This document shows positions 46,673 through 54,392 of a DNA stretch of 64,000 nt, piece by piece. The position numbers and the translations under genes are program-made. This stretch comes from Dyadobacter arcticus (GTDB taxonomy: Bacteria > Bacteroidota > Bacteroidia > Cytophagales > Spirosomataceae). The DNA lies in NCBI RefSeq assembly GCF_011762185.1, contig NZ_JAASQJ010000001.1, positions 1,116,001-1,180,000 of the forward strand, in the 5' to 3' direction. The notes beneath the pieces are model-generated. The model saw only the letters and a list, made by a program, of their open reading frames with translations. It was not told where the DNA came from and did not search any database. Position 1 is the stretch's first letter; each line of letters opens with the position of its first letter.

Positions 46673-48079
46673 TTGGCAGACGATAAAGACATCGAGACCC
46701 TGAACGTTAAAGACAAGGAGTTTTCGGACCGGTACGGATTTTCCAAGAGTGATTTTGGAATTGATTTTCAGTGGGGAGTTGCTACGGCAGCTTATCAGAT
46801 AGAGGGCGCTGTTCATGAAGATGGCCGGGGGAAATGTATCTGGGATGTTTTTGCCCAGAAAAAGGGTAAAATAAAGAACGGAGACCATGCGACCCACACT
46901 TGCGATTTTTACCACAGATATGAAGAAGACCTGCGGCTTGCGAAATCGCTGGGCTTTGAAAAATTCCGTTTCTCCATTTCCTGGTCACGCATTATCCCTG
47001 ATGGTCACGGGGAAGTGAACCAGCAAGGCATTGACTTTTACAACAGGCTCATTGATGCATGTATTTCCCTCGACATAGAACCCTGGATCACATTATATCA
47101 CTGGGATTTGCCGCAGGCGCTGGAATTAGTCGGCGGCTGGAAAAACCGTAAAATTGTGGATTGGTTCAGCGCCTATGCGAAGGTCTGCGCTCAGGCATTT
47201 GGCGACCGCGTGAAATCCTGGATCATCCTGAACGAGCCAATGGCAACTGCGGGGCTTGGATATACTACCGGCCTGCATGCACCTGGGAAAAAGGGTATTT
47301 TGAATTTTCTCCCCGTGGTTCATCATTTGGCATTATGCCAGGCGGAAGGAGGCCGGGTCGTGAGGCAGCATGTTTCACAATCCTACATCGGTACAGCCAT
47401 CTCTTGTTCGTATGTTCATGCAAATAGTACCAGCGCAGCGGATCTGCGGGCGGCTCAACGGGCCGATGCATTGATGAACCGGCTTTTTATCGAACCTGCG
47501 CTTGGTCTGGGTTACCCGAGTGACGCGTTTGCATTTCTGAAAAAGCTAGACATATATAAGCTGCCCGGAGACGATGAAAAGCTGAAGTTCGATTTTGACT
47601 TCATTGGGTTGCAAAATTACTTCAGCATTGTAGTGGAGCACTCCTATCTGGCCCCTGTATTATGGCTTAAAGAAGTTCCTGCAATACTAAGAAATGTGCC
47701 CATTACGCATATGGGCTGGGAAGTGAATGCAGATGGTATGTACCTGATTTTAAAGCAATTTGAAAAATACAAGGGCATCCGGGAAATCATCGTATCTGAA
47801 AGTGGCGCGGCTTTTGAAGATACCTTAGCGGAAAATCAGATTGCTGATATCAAACGTGTAGAATTTTTCAGGGACTATCTGGCCGCCGTCCTGAAAGCAA
47901 AAAAAGAAGGTGTCAATGTAAAGGGCTACCTGGCCTGGACATTAATGGATAATTTCGAATGGGCAGAAGGTTACGCAGCACGTTTTGGGCTGATATACGT
48001 TGATTTTGAAACCCAGCAGCGGATTATAAAAAATTCGGGTAAATGGTTTGCAAACTTATTGAAAGCAAATGAAGCGTAG
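46673..48079 (+). CDS. GH1 family beta-glucosidase
   Basis: 468 aa with a TTG start at 46673, since an in-frame stop lies at 46634-46636 and no ATG exists before the conserved part. The family start FQWGVATAAYQIEGAVHEDGRG is at about 33-52, HWDLPQAL follows, the acid/base Glu188 lies in ILNEP, and the nucleophile Glu376 in IIVSESGAAFED. The latter is usually TENG, so Asn is replaced by Ser-Gly. GYLAWTLMDNFEWAEGYAARFGLIYVDF is the standard C-terminus. No signal peptide, so cytoplasmic hydrolysis of imported beta-glucosides is likely. No transporter or regulator of sugar use is adjacent. The first 30 residues (MADDKDIETLNVKDKEFSDR) are extra and hydrophilic. Confidence 0.92.
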   Translation: MADDKDIETLNVKDKEFSDRYGFSKSDFGIDFQWGVATAAYQIEGAVHEDGRGKCIWDVFAQKKGKIKNGDHATHTCDFYHRYEEDLRLAKSLGFEKFRFSISWSRIIPDGHGEVNQQGIDFYNRLIDACISLDIEPWITLYHWDLPQALELVGGWKNRKIVDWFSAYAKVCAQAFGDRVKSWIILNEPMATAGLGYTTGLHAPGKKGILNFLPVVHHLALCQAEGGRVVRQHVSQSYIGTAISCSYVHANSTSAADLRAAQRADALMNRLFIEPALGLGYPSDAFAFLKKLDIYKLPGDDEKLKFDFDFIGLQNYFSIVVEHSYLAPVLWLKEVPAILRNVPITHMGWEVNADGMYLILKQFEKYKGIREIIVSESGAAFEDTLAENQIADIKRVEFFRDYLAAVLKAKKEGVNVKGYLAWTLMDNFEWAEGYAARFGLIYVDFETQQRIIKNSGKWFANLLKANEA

Positions 48080-48140
48080 TAATGTTCCAACTATTGCATC
48101 TGTAAATGCATCTTTTTGACAACTTATAAATTTTCCGGAA

Positions 48141-48497
48141 ATGAAGATATTAATCGTTGTAATGGGATTGCTTGCCTGGATTGGTTGTCATGACGAAAGC
48201 AAAGTGTTGAACGAAGAAGTTTTTGAGGCGGATGCTACCTGGGTGAATATGCTGGCGGCAGACGGATGTTCCTGGCATTTTTCGGTTGTTTCAGGTGACT
48301 CAACCTTATCCTTTATTCCTGACGAAGGTTCACAGCAAAAAATTGATAAAGAACTTGGTAAGCTTACAGACTATTACAGCTTTACCGACGTGCACTTAAA
48401 ATACAGCAAAACCGGCAACAAAGGAACAATCCTGTGCGGCTGGGGCAAACATGCGACCTATGACGAAATCAAGGTCATTGATATTCATAAAAAATAA
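48141..48497 (+). CDS. small putative lipoprotein, function unknown
   Basis: 118 aa. MKILIVVMGLLAWIGC is a lipoprotein signal with the lipobox Cys at 16. The mature domain of about 100 aa is acidic, has two further Cys (ADGCSWHF, TILCGWGKH) and looks beta-rich (WHFSVVSGDSTLSFIPD). Family not recognised. It starts 61 bp after the beta-glucosidase gene in the same direction, so co-transcription is possible. It converges with the 76-aa gene after 14 bp. Confidence 0.65.
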   Translation: MKILIVVMGLLAWIGCHDESKVLNEEVFEADATWVNMLAADGCSWHFSVVSGDSTLSFIPDEGSQQKIDKELGKLTDYYSFTDVHLKYSKTGNKGTILCGWGKHATYDEIKVIDIHKK

Positions 48498-48511
48498 ACA
48501 GCTTGTGAAAC

Positions 48512-48742
48512 TTACAGTTTAAGAATGTCTTTTGCTTCGCTGTCTGAGTAATAAGGTTTTAATTCCGCTTCATCAATCATTTCCTGCACCTGCTCTTCCG
48601 AAGCAGGTGTAGCTGCTTCAGGGCTATCGTCGTCCGACAATTCTTTGAAGGTAATAACGCCCCTCTGCGCCATTGAGTCAAGGAAACTTTTTATTTCACT
48701 TTCCACGGAAGAACTGGTAACGGTCACTTGAAATGTTTTCAT
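48512..48742 (-). CDS. small acidic protein, function unknown
   Basis: 76 aa (MKTFQVTVTSSSVESEIKSF...), strongly acidic in the second half (KELSDDDSPEAATPASEEQVQEMIDEAEL), ending YSDSEAKDILKL. No signal or TM. The size and acidic helical C-terminus recall antitoxins, but no toxin gene is adjacent and no DNA-binding fold can be named. Start ATG at 48742. Confidence 0.5.
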   Translation of the reverse strand: MKTFQVTVTSSSVESEIKSFLDSMAQRGVITFKELSDDDSPEAATPASEEQVQEMIDEAELKPYYSDSEAKDILKL

Positions 48743-48814
48743 GTTTTTGATTTTTTAAAGTAGAATTTCAAAAACCATACCTGCCATGAAGATCAGGCCT
48801 GACACTGTTCATCG

Positions 48815-48830
48815 TGTCCGAATTTGAACA
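48815..48830 (+). promoter_or_regulatory. dyad operator upstream of the DUF4097-like gene
   Basis: TGTCC-GAATTT-GAACA, one mismatch to TGTCC-N6-GGACA. Its centre is 51.5 bp before TGG at 48874, identical to the distance at permease G. An extra TGTTC half-site lies at 48806. Confidence 0.5.
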
Positions 48831-48872
48831 ATGAAATCCAGGTAACATATTGATTATGAGATCTAATAGACG

Positions 48873-48889
48873 TTGGTTCTGTTTTTTAA
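48873..48889 (+). promoter_or_regulatory. weak sigma-54-like element upstream of the DUF4097-like gene
   Basis: TTGGTTCTGTTTTTTAA matches 13 of 17 positions of YTGGYAYARNWTTRWTA. A competing TTGGCATCATTACG lies at 48928. Position relative to the dyad supports the first. Confidence 0.35.
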
Positions 48890-48958
48890 GGAATTAAGCA
48901 AAGTACTACGCAACTTCTTCTCAGAAATTGGCATCATTACGAAAACAAATCTATAAAC

Positions 48959-50002
48959 ATGAAAAAGCACAATTTACTCCTGATAATGCTCGGCCTGTTT
49001 GTGTCTCTGGCTGCGAATGCCCAGTCATATAACGATCAGCCTTACGTGACTAAAAATTTTACAAGTTCATCCCTTACGGAGCTTTCCGTGGAGACTTCCG
49101 GCGGTTCAATTGCCGTTACCGGTGGGCAAAGCGGCGGCTTCAAAGTTGAAATGTATGTGAGACAAAATAACTGGAACGGCAAGAAAGACCTTACAAAAGA
49201 AGAAATCGAAGATCGGTTGGAAGATTATGACATTCTGATCGGTACCCAAGGCAGCAGGGTAGTCGCTACTGCGAAAAGGAAAGCCAATAGAAGGTGGGAT
49301 GACAAAAAGAATATCTCCATTGCGTTCAAGGTTTCTACACCCCGGAATGTAGCTACCTATCTGAAAACCAGTGGAGGTAGCATCAACATTGCGTCACTAA
49401 CCGGGGAGCAAAATTTCGCGACCAGCGGCGGAAGCTTAAAAATCAATGATTTGAGCGGAGTGATTCGCGGAAAGACTTCCGGTGGAAGCATTGAGGTTTC
49501 TCATTGTGAGAAAGAAATCGATTTGCATACGAGCGGTGGAAGCATTAAGGCAGAAGATTTGAAAGGAAAAATCGAGTTGAAAACTTCCGGAGGGAGCATT
49601 GACTTGCAAAGCATTAATGGTGTGATTTATGCACACACCAGCGGTGGAAGCGTTAAGGGAGATCACATCAGCGGAGACCTTGACGCCGGGACGTCGGGAG
49701 GTTCAGTGCGCCTGGCGGATGTTTCGGGTAGTTTGAAGGCCAGCACCAGCGCAGGTAGTATAGAAGTGGAGTTGTCGAAATTGGGAAAATTCGTTGAGCT
49801 GCATAGCTCGGCTGGAAGCGTCCGCGTGACGATGCCTCTTGACAAAGGCGTTGATCTTGATCTTAAAGGAAACAAGGTCTCTATTCCGCTGAAAAATTTT
49901 GACGGACAGGTTGAAAAGGATCGCGTTCAGGGAAAAATGAATGGCGGCGGTATTCCAATAACACTTTCTGCAAGCAGCGGCAGCGTGTATGTGAATCAAT
50001 AA
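48959..50002 (+). CDS. exported DUF4097-like beta-repeat protein
   Basis: 347 aa. Signal peptide 1-21 (MKKHNLLLIMLGLFVSLAANA). From about residue 130 to 280 there are eight to nine repeats of 18-20 aa built on (T/S)SGGS(I/L/V)xxxxLxG, e.g. KTSGGSINIASLTG, KTSGGSIEVSHCEK and HTSGGSVKGDHISG. This pattern makes a right-handed beta-helix or ladder and is typical of the DUF4097 (putative adhesin) family. Residues 30-130 hold a non-repeated globular part. Location periplasm or outer surface; role unknown. The upstream dyad and TGG element link its expression to the permease array; a strong terminator follows. Confidence 0.8.
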   Translation: MKKHNLLLIMLGLFVSLAANAQSYNDQPYVTKNFTSSSLTELSVETSGGSIAVTGGQSGGFKVEMYVRQNNWNGKKDLTKEEIEDRLEDYDILIGTQGSRVVATAKRKANRRWDDKKNISIAFKVSTPRNVATYLKTSGGSINIASLTGEQNFATSGGSLKINDLSGVIRGKTSGGSIEVSHCEKEIDLHTSGGSIKAEDLKGKIELKTSGGSIDLQSINGVIYAHTSGGSVKGDHISGDLDAGTSGGSVRLADVSGSLKASTSAGSIEVELSKLGKFVELHSSAGSVRVTMPLDKGVDLDLKGNKVSIPLKNFDGQVEKDRVQGKMNGGGIPITLSASSGSVYVNQ

Positions 50003-50023
50003 CAAACTCAATTGCCATATTTT

Positions 50024-50066
50024 AAAGGCATAGGTAAAGCAATCGCTTTATTTATGCCTTTTTCAT
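50024..50066 (+). terminator. Rho-independent terminator after the DUF4097-like gene
   Basis: AAAGGCATAGGTAAAGC, loop AATC, GCTTTATTTATGCCTTT: 17 pairs including two G-U, followed by TTC and ATTTTT. It sits 21 bp after the stop. Confidence 0.88.
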
Positions 50067-50097
50067 TTTTAAGCCGTTACCAAAAGCAAATGCAGTC

Positions 50098-50124
50098 GTC
50101 AAAGTAGAAATAAACCACTTTGAC
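50098..50124 (+). promoter_or_regulatory. 8-bp inverted repeat immediately before the HhH gene
   Basis: GTCAAAGT (50098-50105), 11-bp spacer, ACTTTGAC (50117-50124), perfect, ending 2 bp before the ATG. Either an operator or a hairpin that hides the start codon. Confidence 0.4.
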
Positions 50125-50126
50125 TT

Positions 50127-51098
50127 ATGTTCAAAAAAATCGTTGACCGTCTGCAGGACTACTTTGGAATTTCAAGGAAAGAGGCTCGTGGCGCTATCCT
50201 ATTGATTGCCCTATGTTTTGTTGTATTATGGATGCCATTCATTTTTCGCCGCTGGATGCTGCCGCTTTTCCCGCCAATGTCTGCTCCAATCGATATGAAA
50301 ATGTTGGATAGCATTGCCGCTGGTCTGGAGAGAGCAAATCAGGCAAAACTCAAAAACCGGACTGCCTATCCAAGCAAAAGTTTTAAAAAAATACCTGCAT
50401 TAGATGTTAGGCTTTTTGATTTTAACCCAAACACCGCATCTGTTAATATTCTTACGGATTTGGGTATCCCTGCTTTTCTTGCAAATAGAATAGAGAAGTT
50501 CAGAATGAAGGGTGGCAAATTTCGGCGGAAGGATGATCTTTTGAAAATCTACGACTTTCCGGAAGATCTATATCTCCGTCTGGAAAAACACATCGTCCTA
50601 CCTGCTGAGGTGTCGGACCGTGAACCAGTGATTGCGAGTCCGAAAACAACGACCAGAACATTTGAAACATCGAATACTCCTCGGTTTGCAAAGCCGGTTA
50701 TTGAGACATTTGATATCAATGCAGCCGATACGACTCAATTAATCAAGTTAAAGGGAATAGGATCAAAACTTTCCCAACGGATACTGAAATTTCGGGATGC
50801 ATTGGGGGGTTTTTACTCCATCAATCAATATTCCGAGATCTTCGGCCTCGATTCATTGGCGCTATCCGAATTGAATCATTACGCAAAAGTGATTGGCCCG
50901 GTTAAAAAGGTCAATATCAATACAATAAGTGCTGCCGAGTTGGGGAAACATAGCTATTTCAGGGACAGGAAAATAGTCAATGTTATTATTAATTATCGTG
51001 ATCAGCATGGTTATTTTCAAGGAAGTGATGACTTGAAGAAGACGAAGGTTCTGGAAGAAAGCTGGATCAAAAAAGTAGAACCTTACCTGTCGTTCTGA
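50127..51098 (+). CDS. membrane-anchored helix-hairpin-helix (ComEA-like) protein
   Basis: 323 aa. One TM near residues 22-43 (ARGAILLIALCFVVLWMPFIF), then a linker and three helix-hairpin-helix modules: about 98-155 (FDFNPNTASVNILTDLGIPAFLANRIEKFR), about 195-250 (FDINAADTTQLIKLKGIGSKLSQRILKFRDALGGF) and 257-320 (VNINTISAAELGKHSYFRDRKIVNVIINYRDQ). The middle one has the clearest ComEA signature. ComEA-type proteins bind DNA non-specifically at the membrane during DNA uptake, but in Bacteroidota such proteins are common and not proven competence factors. Topology places the HhH part outside the cytoplasm. Convergent with the LOG gene. Confidence 0.8.
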   Translation: MFKKIVDRLQDYFGISRKEARGAILLIALCFVVLWMPFIFRRWMLPLFPPMSAPIDMKMLDSIAAGLERANQAKLKNRTAYPSKSFKKIPALDVRLFDFNPNTASVNILTDLGIPAFLANRIEKFRMKGGKFRRKDDLLKIYDFPEDLYLRLEKHIVLPAEVSDREPVIASPKTTTRTFETSNTPRFAKPVIETFDINAADTTQLIKLKGIGSKLSQRILKFRDALGGFYSINQYSEIFGLDSLALSELNHYAKVIGPVKKVNINTISAAELGKHSYFRDRKIVNVIINYRDQHGYFQGSDDLKKTKVLEESWIKKVEPYLSF

Positions 51099-51119
51099 CA
51101 TTGAGGTAAGGCCCTTTTT
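51081..51119 (+). terminator. possible terminator at the end of the HhH gene
   Basis: CCTTACC (51081-51087) and GGTAAGG (51105-51111) pair across a 17-base loop containing the stop codon, followed by CCCTTTTT. The long loop makes it only a candidate. Confidence 0.4.
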
Positions 51120-51131
51120 ATGGCAATCAGA

Positions 51132-51902
51132 TTAGAAGTTCGGTTTCAGGAGATATTTTGAGTAAAATTTATCAATGACTTTCACGGCTTCATCGGGCGT
51201 ATCCACTATGCTGATCAATTTCAGGTCTTCGGCATTGATATTGCTTTCCGTAAGCATCGTCGATTTAATCCATTCCAGTAATCCTGACCAATAGCTGCTG
51301 CCAACAAGTACAATAGGAAAGCGGCCAATTTTTTTGGTTTGAATAAGCGTCATCGCTTCGAACATTTCATCGAGCGTTCCAAACCCGCCGGGCATTACCA
51401 CGAAGCCCTGAGAGTATTTGACAAACATCACTTTCCTAACAAAGAAAAAATCGAAATTAATGCTCTTGTCATGGTCAATGTAAATGTTGCTATGCTGCTC
51501 AAATGGTAACTTAATGTTTAACCCGACAGATTTTCCGCCCTGCTCGAAAGCACCTTTGTTACCAGCTTCCATGATTCCCGGCCCGCCACCTGTAATGACG
51601 CCGTAGCCGTGCCTTACCAGTTTGGCTGCAATTTCTTCTGCTGTTTTATAGTGCGGGTTGTCGGGCAATGTCCGCGCAGATCCGAAGAGGGAAACACAAG
51701 GGCCGATCTTAGCCAGCTTGTCAAAACCTTCTACAAATTCGGCCATAACCTTAAATATGACCCAGGAATCGGCACTCTTTATCTCATTCCAGTTTCTATC
51801 TTCGAATGCTTCTTTTATTCTTTTTTCATCTTCAGGAACAGCAGGATTGAGGAGGGAAATGTCCACTAATTCTGCATTGGTTGGTTTTATCTGGTCACTC
51901 AT
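51132..51902 (-). CDS. LOG family (lysine decarboxylase-like) nucleotide hydrolase
   Basis: 256 aa. Rossmann-type fold with the family motifs ITGGGPGIMEAGNKGA and VMPGGFGTLDEMFEAMTLIQT (PGGxGTxxE), plus VSLFGSAR in the first strand. LOG proteins cleave nucleoside monophosphates to base and ribose 5-phosphate; members were long mislabelled as lysine decarboxylases. The N-terminal about 45 residues (MSDQIKPTNAELVDISLLNPAVPEDEKRIKEAFEDRNW) are a helical extension. Divergent from rpiB, a ribose-5-phosphate enzyme, which would be a metabolically sensible neighbour, but that is only inference. Confidence 0.88.
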   Translation of the reverse strand: MSDQIKPTNAELVDISLLNPAVPEDEKRIKEAFEDRNWNEIKSADSWVIFKVMAEFVEGFDKLAKIGPCVSLFGSARTLPDNPHYKTAEEIAAKLVRHGYGVITGGGPGIMEAGNKGAFEQGGKSVGLNIKLPFEQHSNIYIDHDKSINFDFFFVRKVMFVKYSQGFVVMPGGFGTLDEMFEAMTLIQTKKIGRFPIVLVGSSYWSGLLEWIKSTMLTESNINAEDLKLISIVDTPDEAVKVIDKFYSKYLLKPNF

Positions 51903-51923
51903 TTTTTATAAAACTTGATTTAG

Positions 51924-51950
51924 TTGTTGAATTGGATAATAGTAACTTTG
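51924..51950 (+). promoter_or_regulatory. candidate rpiB promoter
   Basis: TTG at 51924 and TAACTTTG at 51943-51950 (perfect -7). The 16-bp spacer is shorter than usual. An imperfect dyad GATAATA/TATTATC flanks the -7 box (51934-51957). Confidence 0.45.
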
Positions 51951-52030
51951 TTATTATCGCTAAATTATAATACCTGCTTACATTGCCATGGGCTTTTAAG
52001 GAGAGGCGGGTTACAATTAACAGAAAAATA

Positions 52031-52462
52031 ATGCGAAAAATTGCTATCGGAGGAGACCATGCAGGGTTTCCGTACAAAGAACCCATCATTGAGTGGTTGT
52101 CCACAAATGGATTTGAAGTAAAGGATTTCGGCACATATGGCCCTGATTCGACAGACTATGCGGATTTTGCGCATCCGGTTGCGAGCGTGGTAGAAAGCAA
52201 AGAATTTGAAAAAGGGGTTTTGCTGTGCGGAAGCGGGCAGGGGGTTTGCATTACCGCCAATAAGCACCAGGGAATCCGGGCGGCATTGGTGTGGGATTTG
52301 CCGCTCGCTGCGCTAGCCCGTCAGCATAACGATGCTAATGTGATCTGTTTTCCGGTAAGATTTATTGAACTTGAAACGGCACTGGCAAGTTTGGAAGCAT
52401 TTTTAAGTACCGAATTCGAAGGTGGCAGGCACCAGACACGCGTTGACAAAATTTCCTATTAA
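52031..52462 (+). CDS. rpiB: ribose-5-phosphate isomerase B
   Basis: 143 aa from ATG 52031 (MRKIAIGGDHAGFPYKE); the ORF extends upstream to 51983 without family residues. Motifs: GGDHAG for phosphate binding at the N-terminus, CGSGQGVCITANKHQGIRAAL with the catalytic Cys region, and RQHNDANVICFPVRF. The enzyme interconverts ribose 5-phosphate and ribulose 5-phosphate in the pentose phosphate pathway in the cytoplasm. Its stop codon overlaps the stop codon of the convergent membrane-protein gene by shared TTAA, so transcripts run into each other unless stopped. Confidence 0.93.
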   Translation: MRKIAIGGDHAGFPYKEPIIEWLSTNGFEVKDFGTYGPDSTDYADFAHPVASVVESKEFEKGVLLCGSGQGVCITANKHQGIRAALVWDLPLAALARQHNDANVICFPVRFIELETALASLEAFLSTEFEGGRHQTRVDKISY

Positions 52463-53871
52463 TCGGTTCGCTGGTAAATTCCTTTCCACGGACTCAAACT
52501 GTAATGCTTATTTAACGCAGGAACGCGTTTTAGCAGTTTCGGCATGATATTCACCTTATCGATCACAAAATCGGGCGGATCCTTTTTGAAATTGTCATAG
52601 ACATGGATCACGCTATCAAAGTTGTCGAGATTTTGTAAGTCATAGCTGGCTAGTTCCCAGTTGAGATAGGGCGTGGCAGTGAAATTATTAATGTACTCTC
52701 CCGAATGCTGCCCAAGCACGAGTATCCGTTTGTCCCGGATTTGGTCGGGTAACTCAGCCGGTTTAGCCCTCAAATTTTCCAGCTTCCCCATTGCAATTCC
52801 TGGAATAACACTTCTTAGTCCCTGATATTGGATCAGGATGATGACGGCCCCCATCAATGTAAACTGAAATTCATCAGCCCAGCTATTTTTTTTGAAACTT
52901 TGAAAATAATGCGTCGCAAAAAACGCGGCTGGCGGGACAAAAATCACAAATTGCATCGGTGCCAAAAACTGCATCAGCGGAATGGTAAACACCGCAGAAA
53001 TAAACCATAATGCCATCACCTGCTGAATACGGGTCTGATAGTTGACAAAACGCAGCGTTGTGAAAATCCGCATGAAGCCCATTACCCCAAAACCCAAAGG
53101 CAGCAGTAGGGAGGCGAGCAATGAAGAGAAATCATTGAGGTTATATTGCTTTACCTGAAATACGGACGTCAAAAGGTTTCGGTTAAGGCTCTCGACGCCA
53201 TTGTTGAGATAGAAGAAAAGCACAACCATCAGCAACGGGAAAATAGAACCAAATAACCCCAGCAAATGATGTCTTGCGCTCGAACCGGTATAGAATAACA
53301 ATGCCAGGAATGCCCAGATCATGAATAGCGAAGCCGGAAGATAGAATAAGGTGGCGATCCCAATGTAAAGGCCCATTTCAAAAACTTGGGTAGTCACTTC
53401 ACGCCGAACGAGTATTTTGACAATTGATCCAAAGGCGAACAGCAGAAAAGTGTTTGCAATCAACATCGGTGATAAGGTGCCCATATCAAAGGAGATGTTC
53501 AGGAACAATGCGTACAGTGCGCCTGGCAGAAAGGTACGTTCCGGGAAAACTTCCCTGGAATGGATTACATAGTTGAAATATAGGATTTGCACAAGGGAGA
53601 CCGTCATCGCCGCAAGCTGATAAGCCCATTGGGTCCTGCCGAAAAGCGTGTCGATCAACCAGTAAGTCAACCCTGAAAAAGGACTGACATTATCCCAAAC
53701 ATCACGATAAAGCATAAAACCCCTGCCCATTTGTTCTCCTACCAGCATCCAGCTCAGTTCGGGTATCAGCAGGGGTGCTCCGCCCAGGAAAAACGGGAGC
53801 CGCAGCAGTAGAAAAAAAACTACTAAACTGATGGTTTGATACCGTGCGTTGACGCGAAAAAAACTGAGCAA
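52459..53871 (-). CDS. polytopic inner-membrane protein (DUF6427-like)
   Basis: 470 aa, about 10-11 TM segments over residues 12-360 (e.g. ISLVVFFLLLRLPFFLGG, LFGSIFPLLMVVLFFYLN, VVLFFY), then a soluble C-terminal domain of about 110 aa (KRILVLGQHSGEYINNFTATPYLNWELASYDLQNLDNFDSVIHVYDNF). The start is TTG (53871): an in-frame TAA lies four codons upstream and no ATG is near. The N-terminus (MLSFFRVNARYQTISLVVFFLLLRLPFFLGG) resembles DUF6427 proteins of Bacteroidota; I hold that name loosely. Function unknown. Convergent with rpiB and divergent from rbfA. Confidence 0.65.
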   Translation of the reverse strand: MLSFFRVNARYQTISLVVFFLLLRLPFFLGGAPLLIPELSWMLVGEQMGRGFMLYRDVWDNVSPFSGLTYWLIDTLFGRTQWAYQLAAMTVSLVQILYFNYVIHSREVFPERTFLPGALYALFLNISFDMGTLSPMLIANTFLLFAFGSIVKILVRREVTTQVFEMGLYIGIATLFYLPASLFMIWAFLALLFYTGSSARHHLLGLFGSIFPLLMVVLFFYLNNGVESLNRNLLTSVFQVKQYNLNDFSSLLASLLLPLGFGVMGFMRIFTTLRFVNYQTRIQQVMALWFISAVFTIPLMQFLAPMQFVIFVPPAAFFATHYFQSFKKNSWADEFQFTLMGAVIILIQYQGLRSVIPGIAMGKLENLRAKPAELPDQIRDKRILVLGQHSGEYINNFTATPYLNWELASYDLQNLDNFDSVIHVYDNFKKDPPDFVIDKVNIMPKLLKRVPALNKHYSLSPWKGIYQRTD

Positions 53872-53992
53872 GTGGTATGCAGATTATGTAACTTACCGGA
53901 ATAACTTTCACGAAATTACAACTCCGCATTCTACAAAAACAAAATAAGTACGGATATTTGTGCTTATTAAAAAGGAGTGGGGGAATTTAGAA

Positions 53993-54376
53993 ATGGAATC
54001 AAAAAGACAACAGAAAGTAGGCAGGCAAATACAAAAAGACCTGGGCGAAATTTTTCAAAAGGATGCTCAGCATCTCACCAATGGATCCTTTGTTACAATT
54101 ACTGCAGTACGCGTGACGCCAGACCTGAGCATTGCAAGAGCCTATTTGAGCTTTCTGCCCGAAAACAAGAAAACATTTTTACTGGAAACGATCAAGGAAA
54201 ATACCCGTTTCATCCGTCTAAAGCTTGCGGAACGGGTCCGTCACCAACTCAGGATTGTTCCGCATCTGCAATTTTACATTGATGATACCGCAGAGTACGC
54301 GGCGAAAATGGATCTTCTTTTTTCAGATATTGTGATCCCGCCTTTGCAGCCGGACGAGGAAGAGGAAACCCATTGA
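53993..54376 (+). CDS. rbfA: 30S ribosome-binding factor A
   Basis: 127 aa from ATG 53993 (MESKRQQKVGRQIQKDLGEIFQ); a GTG at 53960 adds 11 residues. An AAGGAG lies 15 bp upstream. The KH-type core is clear: FVTITAVRVTPDLSIARAYLSF ... IKENTRFIRLKLAERVRHQLRIVPHLQFYIDDTAEYAAKMDLLF, ending with an acidic tail. RbfA binds the 30S subunit near helix 1 of 16S rRNA and supports late maturation and cold adaptation. 16 bp upstream of the LolC/E-like gene, so these two are probably one operon. Confidence 0.93.
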   Translation: MESKRQQKVGRQIQKDLGEIFQKDAQHLTNGSFVTITAVRVTPDLSIARAYLSFLPENKKTFLLETIKENTRFIRLKLAERVRHQLRIVPHLQFYIDDTAEYAAKMDLLFSDIVIPPLQPDEEEETH

Positions 54377-54392
54377 TATAAAGTAAATCGTC

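Noticed and set aside
48512..48742. Toxin-antitoxin pair with the 48141 lipoprotein gene
   Set aside because: The neighbour is an exported lipoprotein on the opposite strand, not a toxin; the acidic protein alone is insufficient.
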